Assembly (NCBI GenBank): GCA_964595355.1
Contig: CAZQQD010000001.1
Coordinates: 24,878-88,877 of the forward strand
Origin: JAKAGZ01 sp964595355
GTDB lineage: Bacteria > Bacteroidota > Ignavibacteria > Ignavibacteriales > Ignavibacteriaceae
Direction of reading: 5' to 3'
DNA length: 64,000 bases
Shown: positions 18,556 to 27,299 of the stretch, piece after piece
Layout of the letters: each line of letters begins with the position of its first letter
How positions within the stretch are numbered: position 1 is the stretch's first letter
Position numbers and translations under genes: made by a program
Notes under the pieces: model-generated
Databases searched by the model: none
What the model saw: the letters and a program-made list of their open reading frames with translations, nothing else
What the model was told of the DNA's origin: nothing

Positions 18556-21500
18556 ATGAAAGATAAAGGAAATACTGTTACTACTGATAACAAACGGAAT
18601 TTATACAAACTTCTTTTTGAGAATCATCCTAATCCACTGCTTGTTTTCCAAAGAGACTCACTGGATATATTATCATTTAACAATGCTGCTAAAGAGTTTT
18701 ACGGATATAGTTCTGAAGAGTTTCTGAAATTAACCATACTTGATATCAGACCCGAAGAAGAAAAACAAAAATTTATCAAGTACTTTAAATCACAGGATTT
18801 TAATAATACAAGAGCAGGTATATGGAAACACAAGAGAAAAGACGGTACAGTGATTTGGGTTGATGTGACTGCAAGTGATATTGAATTTAATAATATTCCC
18901 GCCAGAATGCTCTCTATTATTGATGTGACTGAAAAGGTAGAATCTCAACAGGCATTGAAAGATGAGGAAATGAAATATCAGACCCTTGTAGAAACAGTAA
19001 ATGAAGGAATAGTATTGGCAGATAATAATGATGTTATAAAGTTTGTAAATAAACACTACTGTGAAATGCTGGGGTATACGAAGGAAGAATTAATAGGCAA
19101 AGTTGGTTATGAAGTACTTCTGGATAAAGAAACACAGGAAATAATAAAAAAACAAAATTTTGAAAGAACAAAAGGAAAATCGAATAAATATGAATTAAAG
19201 ATGAGAAAAAAAGACGGGACGCCTATTTATATGGAAATCAGTGGGACTCCTGTTTATGATAAAAAAGGGGATGTTATCGGTTCTCTTGGTTTACATTTTA
19301 ATATAACTGATAGAAAAAAAGCATTAAAGGCACTTGAAGAATCGGAAGAAAAATTCAGGTCATTAGCTGAACATTCAATTGTTGGGGTTTACCTAATTCA
19401 GAATGAAATTTTTAAATATATAAACCCAAGATTAGCAGAAATATTTGGTTATAACATTAATGACCTGCTTTATAAAAAGGGACCTAAGGATCTTACACCC
19501 CCTGAAGATTGGAAAATAGTAAAAGAAAATCTGCGAAAGAGGGTAAATGGGGAAGTGTCGGCTATAAATTATTCCTTTAAAGGGATTAAAAAAGATGGAA
19601 GTGTAATTTATGTTGAAGTCTTTGGCTCAAAAGTTACATACTTAGATAAACCGGCTGTTATAGGAACTTTGCTGGATATAAGCGCACGTAAAAAAGCTGA
19701 AGATTCATTGCGTGAAAAAGAAGAAAATTTTAGAAATTTGATTAATTCTTCAATCGATTCTGTTTATGTTATACAAGATAACAAGCTTGTTCTTGTAAAC
19801 CCTGCATGGGAAAAACTGTTCGGTATATCCTCAAAAGAAGCAATTTCTTCAAAATTTAACATTATGGATATTGTGGCAGAAGAAAGTAAGTCTCTTATTC
19901 AGGAAAGGATGAGACAAACAGAACAGGAAAATTTCTCACCCACAAGATATGATATGAAGGTCATTACACGAAAGCAAGGAATAAGAGAATTAGAGGTTAG
20001 TGTCTCTGAGATTATGTGGCTTGGCAGAGCGGCGGTCCTGGGAATTTACAGAGATATAACTGATAGAAAAGAAGCTGAAAGAATTTTACGTACATCCGAA
20101 GAAAAATTCAGAGACTTGTTTGAACTCGCTCCCGTGGGAATTTATCAATCAACATTCGATGGTAAAATTATTACTGCGAATTTGAGATTAGCTAAAATTC
20201 TCGGATTCGACTCGACAGAAGAGTTTATGGAACATAAACTTGGAGAATTTTATGCAGATAAAAATCAAAGGCAAAGATTGATTACTGAGTATGAATCAAA
20301 AGGATCAACAGCGGATATTGAACTTGAATGGATAAAGAAAGATGGTAGTATAGTCTGGGTTCAGTTGGATGCACACGTAATACAAACTTCTGAGAAAGAT
20401 AAACCGTATTTCGAAGGGTTTGTTCGTGATATAAGTGACAGGAAAAAAGCTGAAAAAGAAATACAAGAGACCGAAATAAGATACAGACAACTGATTGAAT
20501 CTGTTAATGCAATTTTCTGGAGAGCGGATGCAAATAACTTCCAGTTTAAATTTGTGAGTAAACAGGCTGAGACATTGCTTGGTTATCCTATAGAAAATTG
20601 GCTGAGCGAACCCGATTTCTGGATAAAACATATATATCCGGATGATGTTGAAATAGCTATTAATTATTATAAAAAAGCTACAAAGGAAAAGAAGCTGTAT
20701 GAATTTGATTACAGAATGATTTCCAAAGATGATTCATTAATTTGGTTAAGAAATATTGTTAGTGTAATTCTAAAAGATGATGTGCCATATGAGTTGATTG
20801 GTGTTATGGTTGATATGACTCAACAGAAAAAAAGTGAAGAAGAAATTATTTCTGCAAAGGAAAAAGCTGAAGAGGCAAATAGGTTAAAGACAGCATTTTT
20901 ATCGACGGTTTCTCACGAGATTCGTAGTCCATTAAATGCTATACTTGGATTCAGCAGCATATTAAAAGAGATCTATTATGATAGGGCCAGTGAGGAAGAC
21001 AAGCAATTTTTTAATTCAATGGAAGAGGCTGGCGCAAGATTGCTTGATACAATTACGCAGGTTCTCGATATATCCAGGCTGGAAGCAGATGACTTTTCAT
21101 TAAATATAAAACCTGTTTCATTCAACAAGTGTATTAGATCAGCTTATAATGTTCTGAATGTTCAGGCTGAAGAGAAAAAACTAAAAATAGAACTTGATTT
21201 GCCAGGAAAAGAGATAATGCTGGATACAGATGAATATTGTCTTGGCGGTGTTCTTGTAAACCTGATAAGTAATGCAATTAAATACAGCAAAAAAGGAACT
21301 ATTGCTGTTAAGCTTAGAGAGAATAAAGATAGTGTAATTTGTTCAGTTAGAGATGAAGGAATTGGAATGTCAGAAGAGTATCAAAAGCATTTGTTTGAAA
21401 CATTTAGCCAGGAAGATGTGGGCTTAAGCAGAAGGTACGAGGGAACTGGGTTGGGGCTTGCTATTACAAAAAGATATTTAGATTTGTTAGGTGGCAATAT

Positions 21501-21573
21501 AGAAGTGCAAAGTAAAAAAGGTATAGGTACAACTATGATATTTTCTGTGCCGAAATCGATATTAATTCATTAA
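18556..21573 (+). CDS. Multi-PAS sensor histidine kinase
   Basis: A 1005-residue kinase with about six successive PAS domains (roughly 15-130, 138-255, 265-385, 392-510, 517-635 and 643-765) joined by the usual short DRKKAEK-type linkers. A HisKA domain follows, with phospho-acceptor His787 in TVSHEIRSPLNA, then an HATPase domain with the N box NLISNAIKYS, G1 DEGIGMSEEY and G2 GTGLGLAITKR. No membrane segment or signal peptide is seen, so it is probably a cytosolic sensor. No response regulator is adjacent. The ATG at 18556 has no clear Shine-Dalgarno site. The ligand is unknown. Confidence 0.9.
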   Translation: MKDKGNTVTTDNKRNLYKLLFENHPNPLLVFQRDSLDILSFNNAAKEFYGYSSEEFLKLTILDIRPEEEKQKFIKYFKSQDFNNTRAGIWKHKRKDGTVIWVDVTASDIEFNNIPARMLSIIDVTEKVESQQALKDEEMKYQTLVETVNEGIVLADNNDVIKFVNKHYCEMLGYTKEELIGKVGYEVLLDKETQEIIKKQNFERTKGKSNKYELKMRKKDGTPIYMEISGTPVYDKKGDVIGSLGLHFNITDRKKALKALEESEEKFRSLAEHSIVGVYLIQNEIFKYINPRLAEIFGYNINDLLYKKGPKDLTPPEDWKIVKENLRKRVNGEVSAINYSFKGIKKDGSVIYVEVFGSKVTYLDKPAVIGTLLDISARKKAEDSLREKEENFRNLINSSIDSVYVIQDNKLVLVNPAWEKLFGISSKEAISSKFNIMDIVAEESKSLIQERMRQTEQENFSPTRYDMKVITRKQGIRELEVSVSEIMWLGRAAVLGIYRDITDRKEAERILRTSEEKFRDLFELAPVGIYQSTFDGKIITANLRLAKILGFDSTEEFMEHKLGEFYADKNQRQRLITEYESKGSTADIELEWIKKDGSIVWVQLDAHVIQTSEKDKPYFEGFVRDISDRKKAEKEIQETEIRYRQLIESVNAIFWRADANNFQFKFVSKQAETLLGYPIENWLSEPDFWIKHIYPDDVEIAINYYKKATKEKKLYEFDYRMISKDDSLIWLRNIVSVILKDDVPYELIGVMVDMTQQKKSEEEIISAKEKAEEANRLKTAFLSTVSHEIRSPLNAILGFSSILKEIYYDRASEEDKQFFNSMEEAGARLLDTITQVLDISRLEADDFSLNIKPVSFNKCIRSAYNVLNVQAEEKKLKIELDLPGKEIMLDTDEYCLGGVLVNLISNAIKYSKKGTIAVKLRENKDSVICSVRDEGIGMSEEYQKHLFETFSQEDVGLSRRYEGTGLGLAITKRYLDLLGGNIEVQSKKGIGTTMIFSVPKSILIH

Positions 21574-21579
21574 TTATCA

Positions 21580-22890
21580 TTATATAATAACGCCCAACCA
21601 ATTACTCAATAATAACTTAGCCTCGCTTCTTTCTTTTTGCGGCAAATCTTTTATTCTTGTTGCATGTGTACCTTCATGCTTTATAAATACTCTTGAGTTG
21701 TTTTTTCCTGTCAATTTAATTCCAGCTCCATTTGACCAAGGGTCATTGCCACCATTTACATAAATTATATTTTCTCCCTTCGTCTGAAGCCAATAATTTA
21801 TTTTCCGAAGTATTTCAGGATGATATTTTATTGTTAAATTTTTAGGTAGAAAGTCACTATATGATTCAATCGGTTTGGCTTTAATCAAGCTCAAGACTTC
21901 AGGACTGTTGTAATAAAAATTATAGTAACCTAATTCAGTAAAAGATTGATAATATAATGGTTGATAGTATCTACCCTCTTTATCTGAAAATAAACTAAAA
22001 CCTGACACATTATTTAGCTCTTTAAAAAGCTGTTTTACAGTTGCATTCATGTCCGGAATTTTATCACAACTGCTTTTACCCCACTGCCAGAATGAAAATG
22101 GATATTCTAAAACAGCAAATTCAAATGCATTCACAAGGCCTATTGAAAATTTGTATTTCTTTTCCTTGGCAATTTCTTTGACTAAAGGAAGAATTTCTTT
22201 TCTGTGTTTCAGAACATCGATCTGAAATTGCGTAATTCTATCTCTGCATTCTTTTGTTCCGACTTCAGAAGAAATAAACTTATTTATCTCCGGATTTTCC
22301 TGAGCAAGATTTATTGGTGCAACGTAAGCCACAGTAGCATTAACATCTTCAGGATAATAATATCTGTAAAATAAACTGGTTTGTCCTCCTTTACTTATTC
22401 CGGTGCTAACCCATTTATTGTTTATAAATAATTTTCTAAAGATAGTAGTAATGTTGTGTAAATCTGCGGCACATTGTTCAGAGGTCAAATATTTCCAATC
22501 CATGCTTGTGGGTTTAGATTCATCAAAAAAACGGTTTTCTACAATAAGTTGATTTGCATCAAGCAGTTTGGCGGGTTCTGTAATATAATTTTTATACGCA
22601 GCGTATCCTTCAGTTGAAATTACTACTGGTGCATATTTGCTCCTGTAAGATAAATAAACCTTTTGAGTGAATTTTTCACTCTGTACATTATTGTGATCCA
22701 ATAACTGTTCAACCATTATTTTATAAACTGCAACATAACCGGAATCATTTTTAACTTGCTCTACAGATCTAATTCCGGATAACGAATTTATTTCCCTGGA
22801 CAAATCATCTGCGGTTTGCGAAAGACATTTTGTGCTTAAGAATAGAATTAAAACTAAAATCAACTTAATAATCGAACTGAACCGCTTCAT
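21580..22890 (-). CDS. Secreted serine peptidase, S37-like (PS-10 type)
   Basis: A 436-residue protein with an N-terminal signal peptide (KRFSSIIKLILVLILFLSTK). The alpha/beta-hydrolase triad is visible: Ser166 in the nucleophile elbow STGISKGGQTS, Asp383 in NGGNDPWSNG and His409 in EGTHATRI. These features match the S37 tripeptidyl-aminopeptidase family, known from Streptomyces and found in some Bacteroidota; the related S28 family is the main alternative. It probably trims peptides in the periplasm or outside the cell. The aminotransferase gene lies ten bases upstream on the same strand, so the pair may be co-transcribed. Confidence 0.8.
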   Translation of the reverse strand: MKRFSSIIKLILVLILFLSTKCLSQTADDLSREINSLSGIRSVEQVKNDSGYVAVYKIMVEQLLDHNNVQSEKFTQKVYLSYRSKYAPVVISTEGYAAYKNYITEPAKLLDANQLIVENRFFDESKPTSMDWKYLTSEQCAADLHNITTIFRKLFINNKWVSTGISKGGQTSLFYRYYYPEDVNATVAYVAPINLAQENPEINKFISSEVGTKECRDRITQFQIDVLKHRKEILPLVKEIAKEKKYKFSIGLVNAFEFAVLEYPFSFWQWGKSSCDKIPDMNATVKQLFKELNNVSGFSLFSDKEGRYYQPLYYQSFTELGYYNFYYNSPEVLSLIKAKPIESYSDFLPKNLTIKYHPEILRKINYWLQTKGENIIYVNGGNDPWSNGAGIKLTGKNNSRVFIKHEGTHATRIKDLPQKERSEAKLLLSNWLGVII

Positions 22891-22900
22891 AAATTAAATC

Positions 22901-24022
22901 CTAATTGTTGAGTATTTGTTTAAGTGCGGAAAGACAGGCGTTAATATTTCCTTCGTTCGAAGTATATCCCATCAAACCTATTCTCCAGATCTTGCCCGCA
23001 AGAATTCCGAGTCCCGCTCCAATTTCAATATTAAATTCGTTCAACAAGCGACTTCTGACCTGAGCATCATTCACACCGTCTGGTACTTTTACAGTTGCAA
23101 GTTCCGGGAGTCGTTGACCTTCTTTTACAAAAATTCCTAGTCCTAAACTCTTTAATCCTTCGATAAATTTTTCATTGTTTTCTTTATGTCTTTTCCATGA
23201 ATTTTCAATGCCTTCTTCTTTTAATAATAAAAGAGCTTCGTGTAAACCGTACAGTGCATTTATTGGTGCGGTATGATGATAGGATCTTTTTGCAGCGCTT
23301 CCCCAGTAGCTGATCACAAGGTTTATATCCATAAACCAGCTCTGTACTTTATGTTTTCTGTTCTTAATAAATTCTATTGCCTTTTCATTAAAACTAACTG
23401 GTGAAAGCCCGGGTGGGCAGGAGAGACATTTCTGAGAACCTGAGTAAACAGCATCTATGTTCCATTCGTCTACTTTTACAGGTACTCCTCCTAGTGAAGT
23501 GACTGTATCGACAATTGTAAGGCAATTATATTTATGTGCAATTTCGACCAGAGTTTTTGCATCCGAAAGTGCACCTGTGGATGTTTCGGCATGTACAAAT
23601 GAAACTAACTTAGTATCACTGTTTTTTTTGAGCGTTTCTTCGAGCTTGTTCGTTGAAATTGCCTCACCCCATGGGGCTTCAACTACAATTGCGTTGGCTC
23701 CGCACCTTTCAACTATGTCTTTCATTCTTCCGCCGAAGACTCCGTTTATACAAACTATTACTTTCATTCCGGGTTCAACAAGATTGACAAGACAGGCTTC
23801 CATCCCTACGCTTCCGGGTCCTGAGACTGGAAAAGTTAATTCATTTTTGGTTTGAAATGTGTAACGCAATAGTTCTTTTATTTCATCCATTAATTTTATG
23901 AATTGCGGATCCAGGTGCCCAATTGTTGGGCGTGCCATAGCTTGCAAAACTCTGGGATGGACATTGGATGGCCCGGGGCCCATTAGTATTCTTTTAGGTG
24001 GAATAAATGGTTGAGTACTCAT
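22901..24022 (-). CDS. Class V PLP aminotransferase (alanine/serine-glyoxylate type)
   Basis: Pyridoxal-phosphate enzyme of the serine/alanine-glyoxylate aminotransferase group. It starts with the hallmark LMGPGPSNVHPRVLQAM. The PLP-contacting DTVTSLGGVPVKVDEW is present, and the PLP lysine is Lys198 in SGSQKCLSCPPGLSPVS. The length of 373 residues is normal. The natural substrate pair (serine, alanine, glyoxylate or another 2-oxoacid) cannot be decided from sequence. It lies directly upstream of the S37-like peptidase, which could hint at peptide and amino-acid turnover. Confidence 0.87.
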   Translation of the reverse strand: MSTQPFIPPKRILMGPGPSNVHPRVLQAMARPTIGHLDPQFIKLMDEIKELLRYTFQTKNELTFPVSGPGSVGMEACLVNLVEPGMKVIVCINGVFGGRMKDIVERCGANAIVVEAPWGEAISTNKLEETLKKNSDTKLVSFVHAETSTGALSDAKTLVEIAHKYNCLTIVDTVTSLGGVPVKVDEWNIDAVYSGSQKCLSCPPGLSPVSFNEKAIEFIKNRKHKVQSWFMDINLVISYWGSAAKRSYHHTAPINALYGLHEALLLLKEEGIENSWKRHKENNEKFIEGLKSLGLGIFVKEGQRLPELATVKVPDGVNDAQVRSRLLNEFNIEIGAGLGILAGKIWRIGLMGYTSNEGNINACLSALKQILNN

Positions 24023-24298
24023 ATTTAATCTCCGTAATTAGAATTCTTGTGGTGGATTACTAAATGATTGCAATTTAAGAATTACTTCGCTTTCTTATCA
24101 GTATTTGCTAAAAGAAAAATGGAACTCAAAAAAGAAAGTAAACCTATTTATTAAAGGTAATAAAAATAAATTTTATAAACATTATGATCAACTTATACAG
24201 GCTTATTGTGAGAAGGTATTCAGAAAATAGTAAATTACCAATTGCAGTAGTTTAATCCATTGTTAGTTTAATTTAAGAATAAAATTCCAAACGAATTG

Positions 24299-26989
24299 TT
24301 AATCATTGGCTTGAATCAGTTTATCATCCAACACAACATTATATCTTCCTTTCTCAGGTCCATTTTCTAATTTCAACACCCCACGAGGGCATACAGCAGC
24401 GCAAACTCCACAACCGACGCATGAAGAACGAATAATATTTTGTTTTCGCTGTGCATAAGCTCTTACATCAATTCCCATCTCGCAGTATGTTGAACAGTTG
24501 CCACAGGAAATACACTGTCCGCCGTTAGTGGTAATTCTGAACTTTGATCTGAATCTTTGAAAAAGTCCCAATATAGCTGCAAGTGGACATCCGAATCTAC
24601 ACCAGACTCTGCTTCCCATTAAAGGATAAAATCCAACCCCAACTATACCGGAGAAAACAGCTCCAATTAAAAATCCATAAACTGATGAAAATGTTTGTGA
24701 AAGCCCCCCAAGCACTTTTCCTTCACTTGCAGAATTAATCCAAAGAAGGGCAGTTGTAACTACAACAAATACCAGCACTGAATGAATAGACCACCTTTCA
24801 ATTTTCCAGGTTTTTAATGATTTATCCGAGAGATGACGGAAAGGATCGCCCGCTGTTTCAGCAAGTCCACCGCAACCACACACCCAGGAGCAATACCATC
24901 TCTTACCGAAAAAATATGAAAGAACAGGAGCTGCTATGAATGTCATTGCAGCGCCCCAGAAAACCATAAAATATCCGAGTGCGCCTGCAGTATGAGTCAG
25001 GTAATTTATATTATTTGGGAACAGGTATTGATATTTAAGCGGCCAAAAATAACTAAAGTAGTGTTCCGGTTTGTTGAACATAATTAATAAAGCAGGAATC
25101 AGATAAGCAAAACCAAGCTGAAAAAACATAACGGAAAATGTTCTTACTATATGATACCTGTTATGTCGGTATTTGATTATCATTTTTAATCCCATAAAAA
25201 GCACAGCTAGTGTGTAAAATGTTCCGTATAAAAACCAGCGATCAGCTTTTTCTCCCCGTAAAAAATAACTTAGTGGATCGACAAGCCTTATCCAGTTTTC
25301 AATAAATGAAGGGAACCAGTATAGAAAAAAGTAAAAGGCTGTGATAATAATTCCAGCTATCCAGGCTATTGCCCCACGTGAGGTAAAACCGTTGAAAAAT
25401 ATTTTATTGTTTTTGATTCCCGCAGGAGCTTCCCATATTACTGGAAGAGAATAAGTAACAGCACCAATTATAGATAGTCCAAAACTCAGGAACAAAAAGA
25501 GGTTTGGCATAATCATAGCTGTTCCTGTCAGACTTACCAAAAGGAAAAACACTCCGGTAAGAAAAACCCCAAGCCCCGTTTTTTTGATCCATTCTAATCT
25601 TGAATTGTTCTTGTAAACCTTAAACGGTTCTATTTGGATTGGTGTCATGCTATTTCCTTTCTCAGTAAACTCTTCAAACCTCTTTTTTGATTTTAATTCC
25701 AGATTTGCGCCTGGATTGTCTGAATTAAATTTTTCAATTATTTCTTTCTCGTGTCTTTCAAAAAATTCAGGATCAAAGTTTGCATTTGGTAAATGTTCCA
25801 GTACATATTCGATTGTTTTTTTGTTTTTAATACATTTTTCAAAAAACTCTTGCCTGTAACGAATACCGAATGTGTTCATTCCTACTATTGAGTGATCATC
25901 GCTTTTATAAACAAAGTGTACAGCTTTTTTACCGGATTTATGTTCCCAGTAAAAATTTGATTCACCTTCGCGTGGTTGTGCTGCTACAAATCCGTAAGTT
26001 TGATATTCTATATCCAGGAATTTTGCAGAGTTAAACCATATACCCCGGTCATATTTTGTCCTTTTACCACATATTGTTTGTGCAAGAGCTTCGCCGTGCA
26101 TTCTTCCGGTATACCATAATTGTTCAAATCTGAACCTACCGAGTTCCCTTTCCTTAAATTCGACACAATCGCCTGCCGCATAAACATCGGGTATATTTGT
26201 TTCAAGGAAATCATTTACTAGGACACCACGATTTGTCTCAACTTTCGAATTTTTTACCATTTCGATATTGGGATGGACACCGGGAGTTAGTCCAACAAGT
26301 TGACATTCAATTTCTTCATCTTTATCTGTTATAATAGATTTAACTCTGCCGTTTTCTCCCGCTTTAATTTCTTTTAACTGTATTCCAAGTTTTAAACTAA
26401 AGCCATGCTCAATAATATGACGACAAATCAGAATAGAATCTTCCTTAGGAAGTATATTGCTCCAGTATAAATTTTCTCTCACTAAAAATGTAACGTGAAT
26501 ATTTCTTGAATGAAGCATCTCTGCAAGTTCGATTCCAATCAGCCCGCCTCCTACAATTACTGCGTGTGAAATATTCTTTGTATTTTCTTCCAGCAATTCC
26601 ACATCCTGCCAGTTATATAATCCCTGCACTCCTGGTAAATCTTGACCTGGCCAGCCAAATTTATTTGTCTTTGAACCTGTTGCAATTACAAGTTTATCAT
26701 AGGGGATAATTGAACCGTTATTGAGTTGCAGATTTTTTTTATCTGTATCAATATAATTTACGTGAGCGTAAATAAGATCAATATTGTTTTTGGCCCAAAA
26801 CCAATCTTCATAAGGTTTAATTTCTTTGAAACGCATATGTCCCATATAAACATACATCAATGCTGTTCGGGAAAAGAAGTATTTTGTTTCGCTGGAAATA
26901 ATTGTGATTTTCATATCACTCATTTTTCTAACGTGTCTGGCTGTTGTTATTCCGGCGATCCCATTTCCAATTATTACCAGATTTTGCAT
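24299..26989 (-). CDS. FAD-dependent oxidoreductase fused to membrane polyferredoxin
   Basis: A single 896-residue chain with two modules. Residues 1 to about 395 are a pyridine nucleotide-disulfide oxidoreductase-type flavoprotein: GNGIAGITTARHVR binds FAD, AVIVGGGLIGIELAEML binds NAD(P), and VYAAGDCVEF closes the FAD site. From about residue 465 there are six or more membrane segments with NapH/CcoG-like cysteine sites (CSWVCGCGGLAETAG and CRFGCPLAAILG). Two [4Fe-4S] motifs end the chain (Cys826/829/832/836 and Cys857/860/863/867). It should pass electrons between NAD(P)H and a membrane or cytosolic acceptor; partner and direction are unknown. The start ATG has AGGA seven bases upstream. 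It is transcribed alone. Confidence 0.85.
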   Translation of the reverse strand: MQNLVIIGNGIAGITTARHVRKMSDMKITIISSETKYFFSRTALMYVYMGHMRFKEIKPYEDWFWAKNNIDLIYAHVNYIDTDKKNLQLNNGSIIPYDKLVIATGSKTNKFGWPGQDLPGVQGLYNWQDVELLEENTKNISHAVIVGGGLIGIELAEMLHSRNIHVTFLVRENLYWSNILPKEDSILICRHIIEHGFSLKLGIQLKEIKAGENGRVKSIITDKDEEIECQLVGLTPGVHPNIEMVKNSKVETNRGVLVNDFLETNIPDVYAAGDCVEFKERELGRFRFEQLWYTGRMHGEALAQTICGKRTKYDRGIWFNSAKFLDIEYQTYGFVAAQPREGESNFYWEHKSGKKAVHFVYKSDDHSIVGMNTFGIRYRQEFFEKCIKNKKTIEYVLEHLPNANFDPEFFERHEKEIIEKFNSDNPGANLELKSKKRFEEFTEKGNSMTPIQIEPFKVYKNNSRLEWIKKTGLGVFLTGVFFLLVSLTGTAMIMPNLFLFLSFGLSIIGAVTYSLPVIWEAPAGIKNNKIFFNGFTSRGAIAWIAGIIITAFYFFLYWFPSFIENWIRLVDPLSYFLRGEKADRWFLYGTFYTLAVLFMGLKMIIKYRHNRYHIVRTFSVMFFQLGFAYLIPALLIMFNKPEHYFSYFWPLKYQYLFPNNINYLTHTAGALGYFMVFWGAAMTFIAAPVLSYFFGKRWYCSWVCGCGGLAETAGDPFRHLSDKSLKTWKIERWSIHSVLVFVVVTTALLWINSASEGKVLGGLSQTFSSVYGFLIGAVFSGIVGVGFYPLMGSRVWCRFGCPLAAILGLFQRFRSKFRITTNGGQCISCGNCSTYCEMGIDVRAYAQRKQNIIRSSCVGCGVCAAVCPRGVLKLENGPEKGRYNVVLDDKLIQAND

Positions 26990-27299
26990 AATAAATCCTG
27001 TTTGAATTAATTACTAGGTACTAAAAAAATAAAAATTATGACAAAAGTATGACATTATTGTAAAAACTTTGTTACTATCATATTGAATATACTTTCCTTT
27101 CAAGTTGGCTAACGCAGGTATTCATAGATTGGCTTCCTCTTCTACAGGTCCTTTCTAGATCTAAATACAATTTAATCTTAAAATAAATATCTTCCAATTA
27201 AATAATTACATATAAAGATTTCTAATTTTCTTGAACAACAGCTTGCAAACCTATAATTTAGTTGAGCCTAAGATTAAAATATTTTTATTTAAAGTAATA

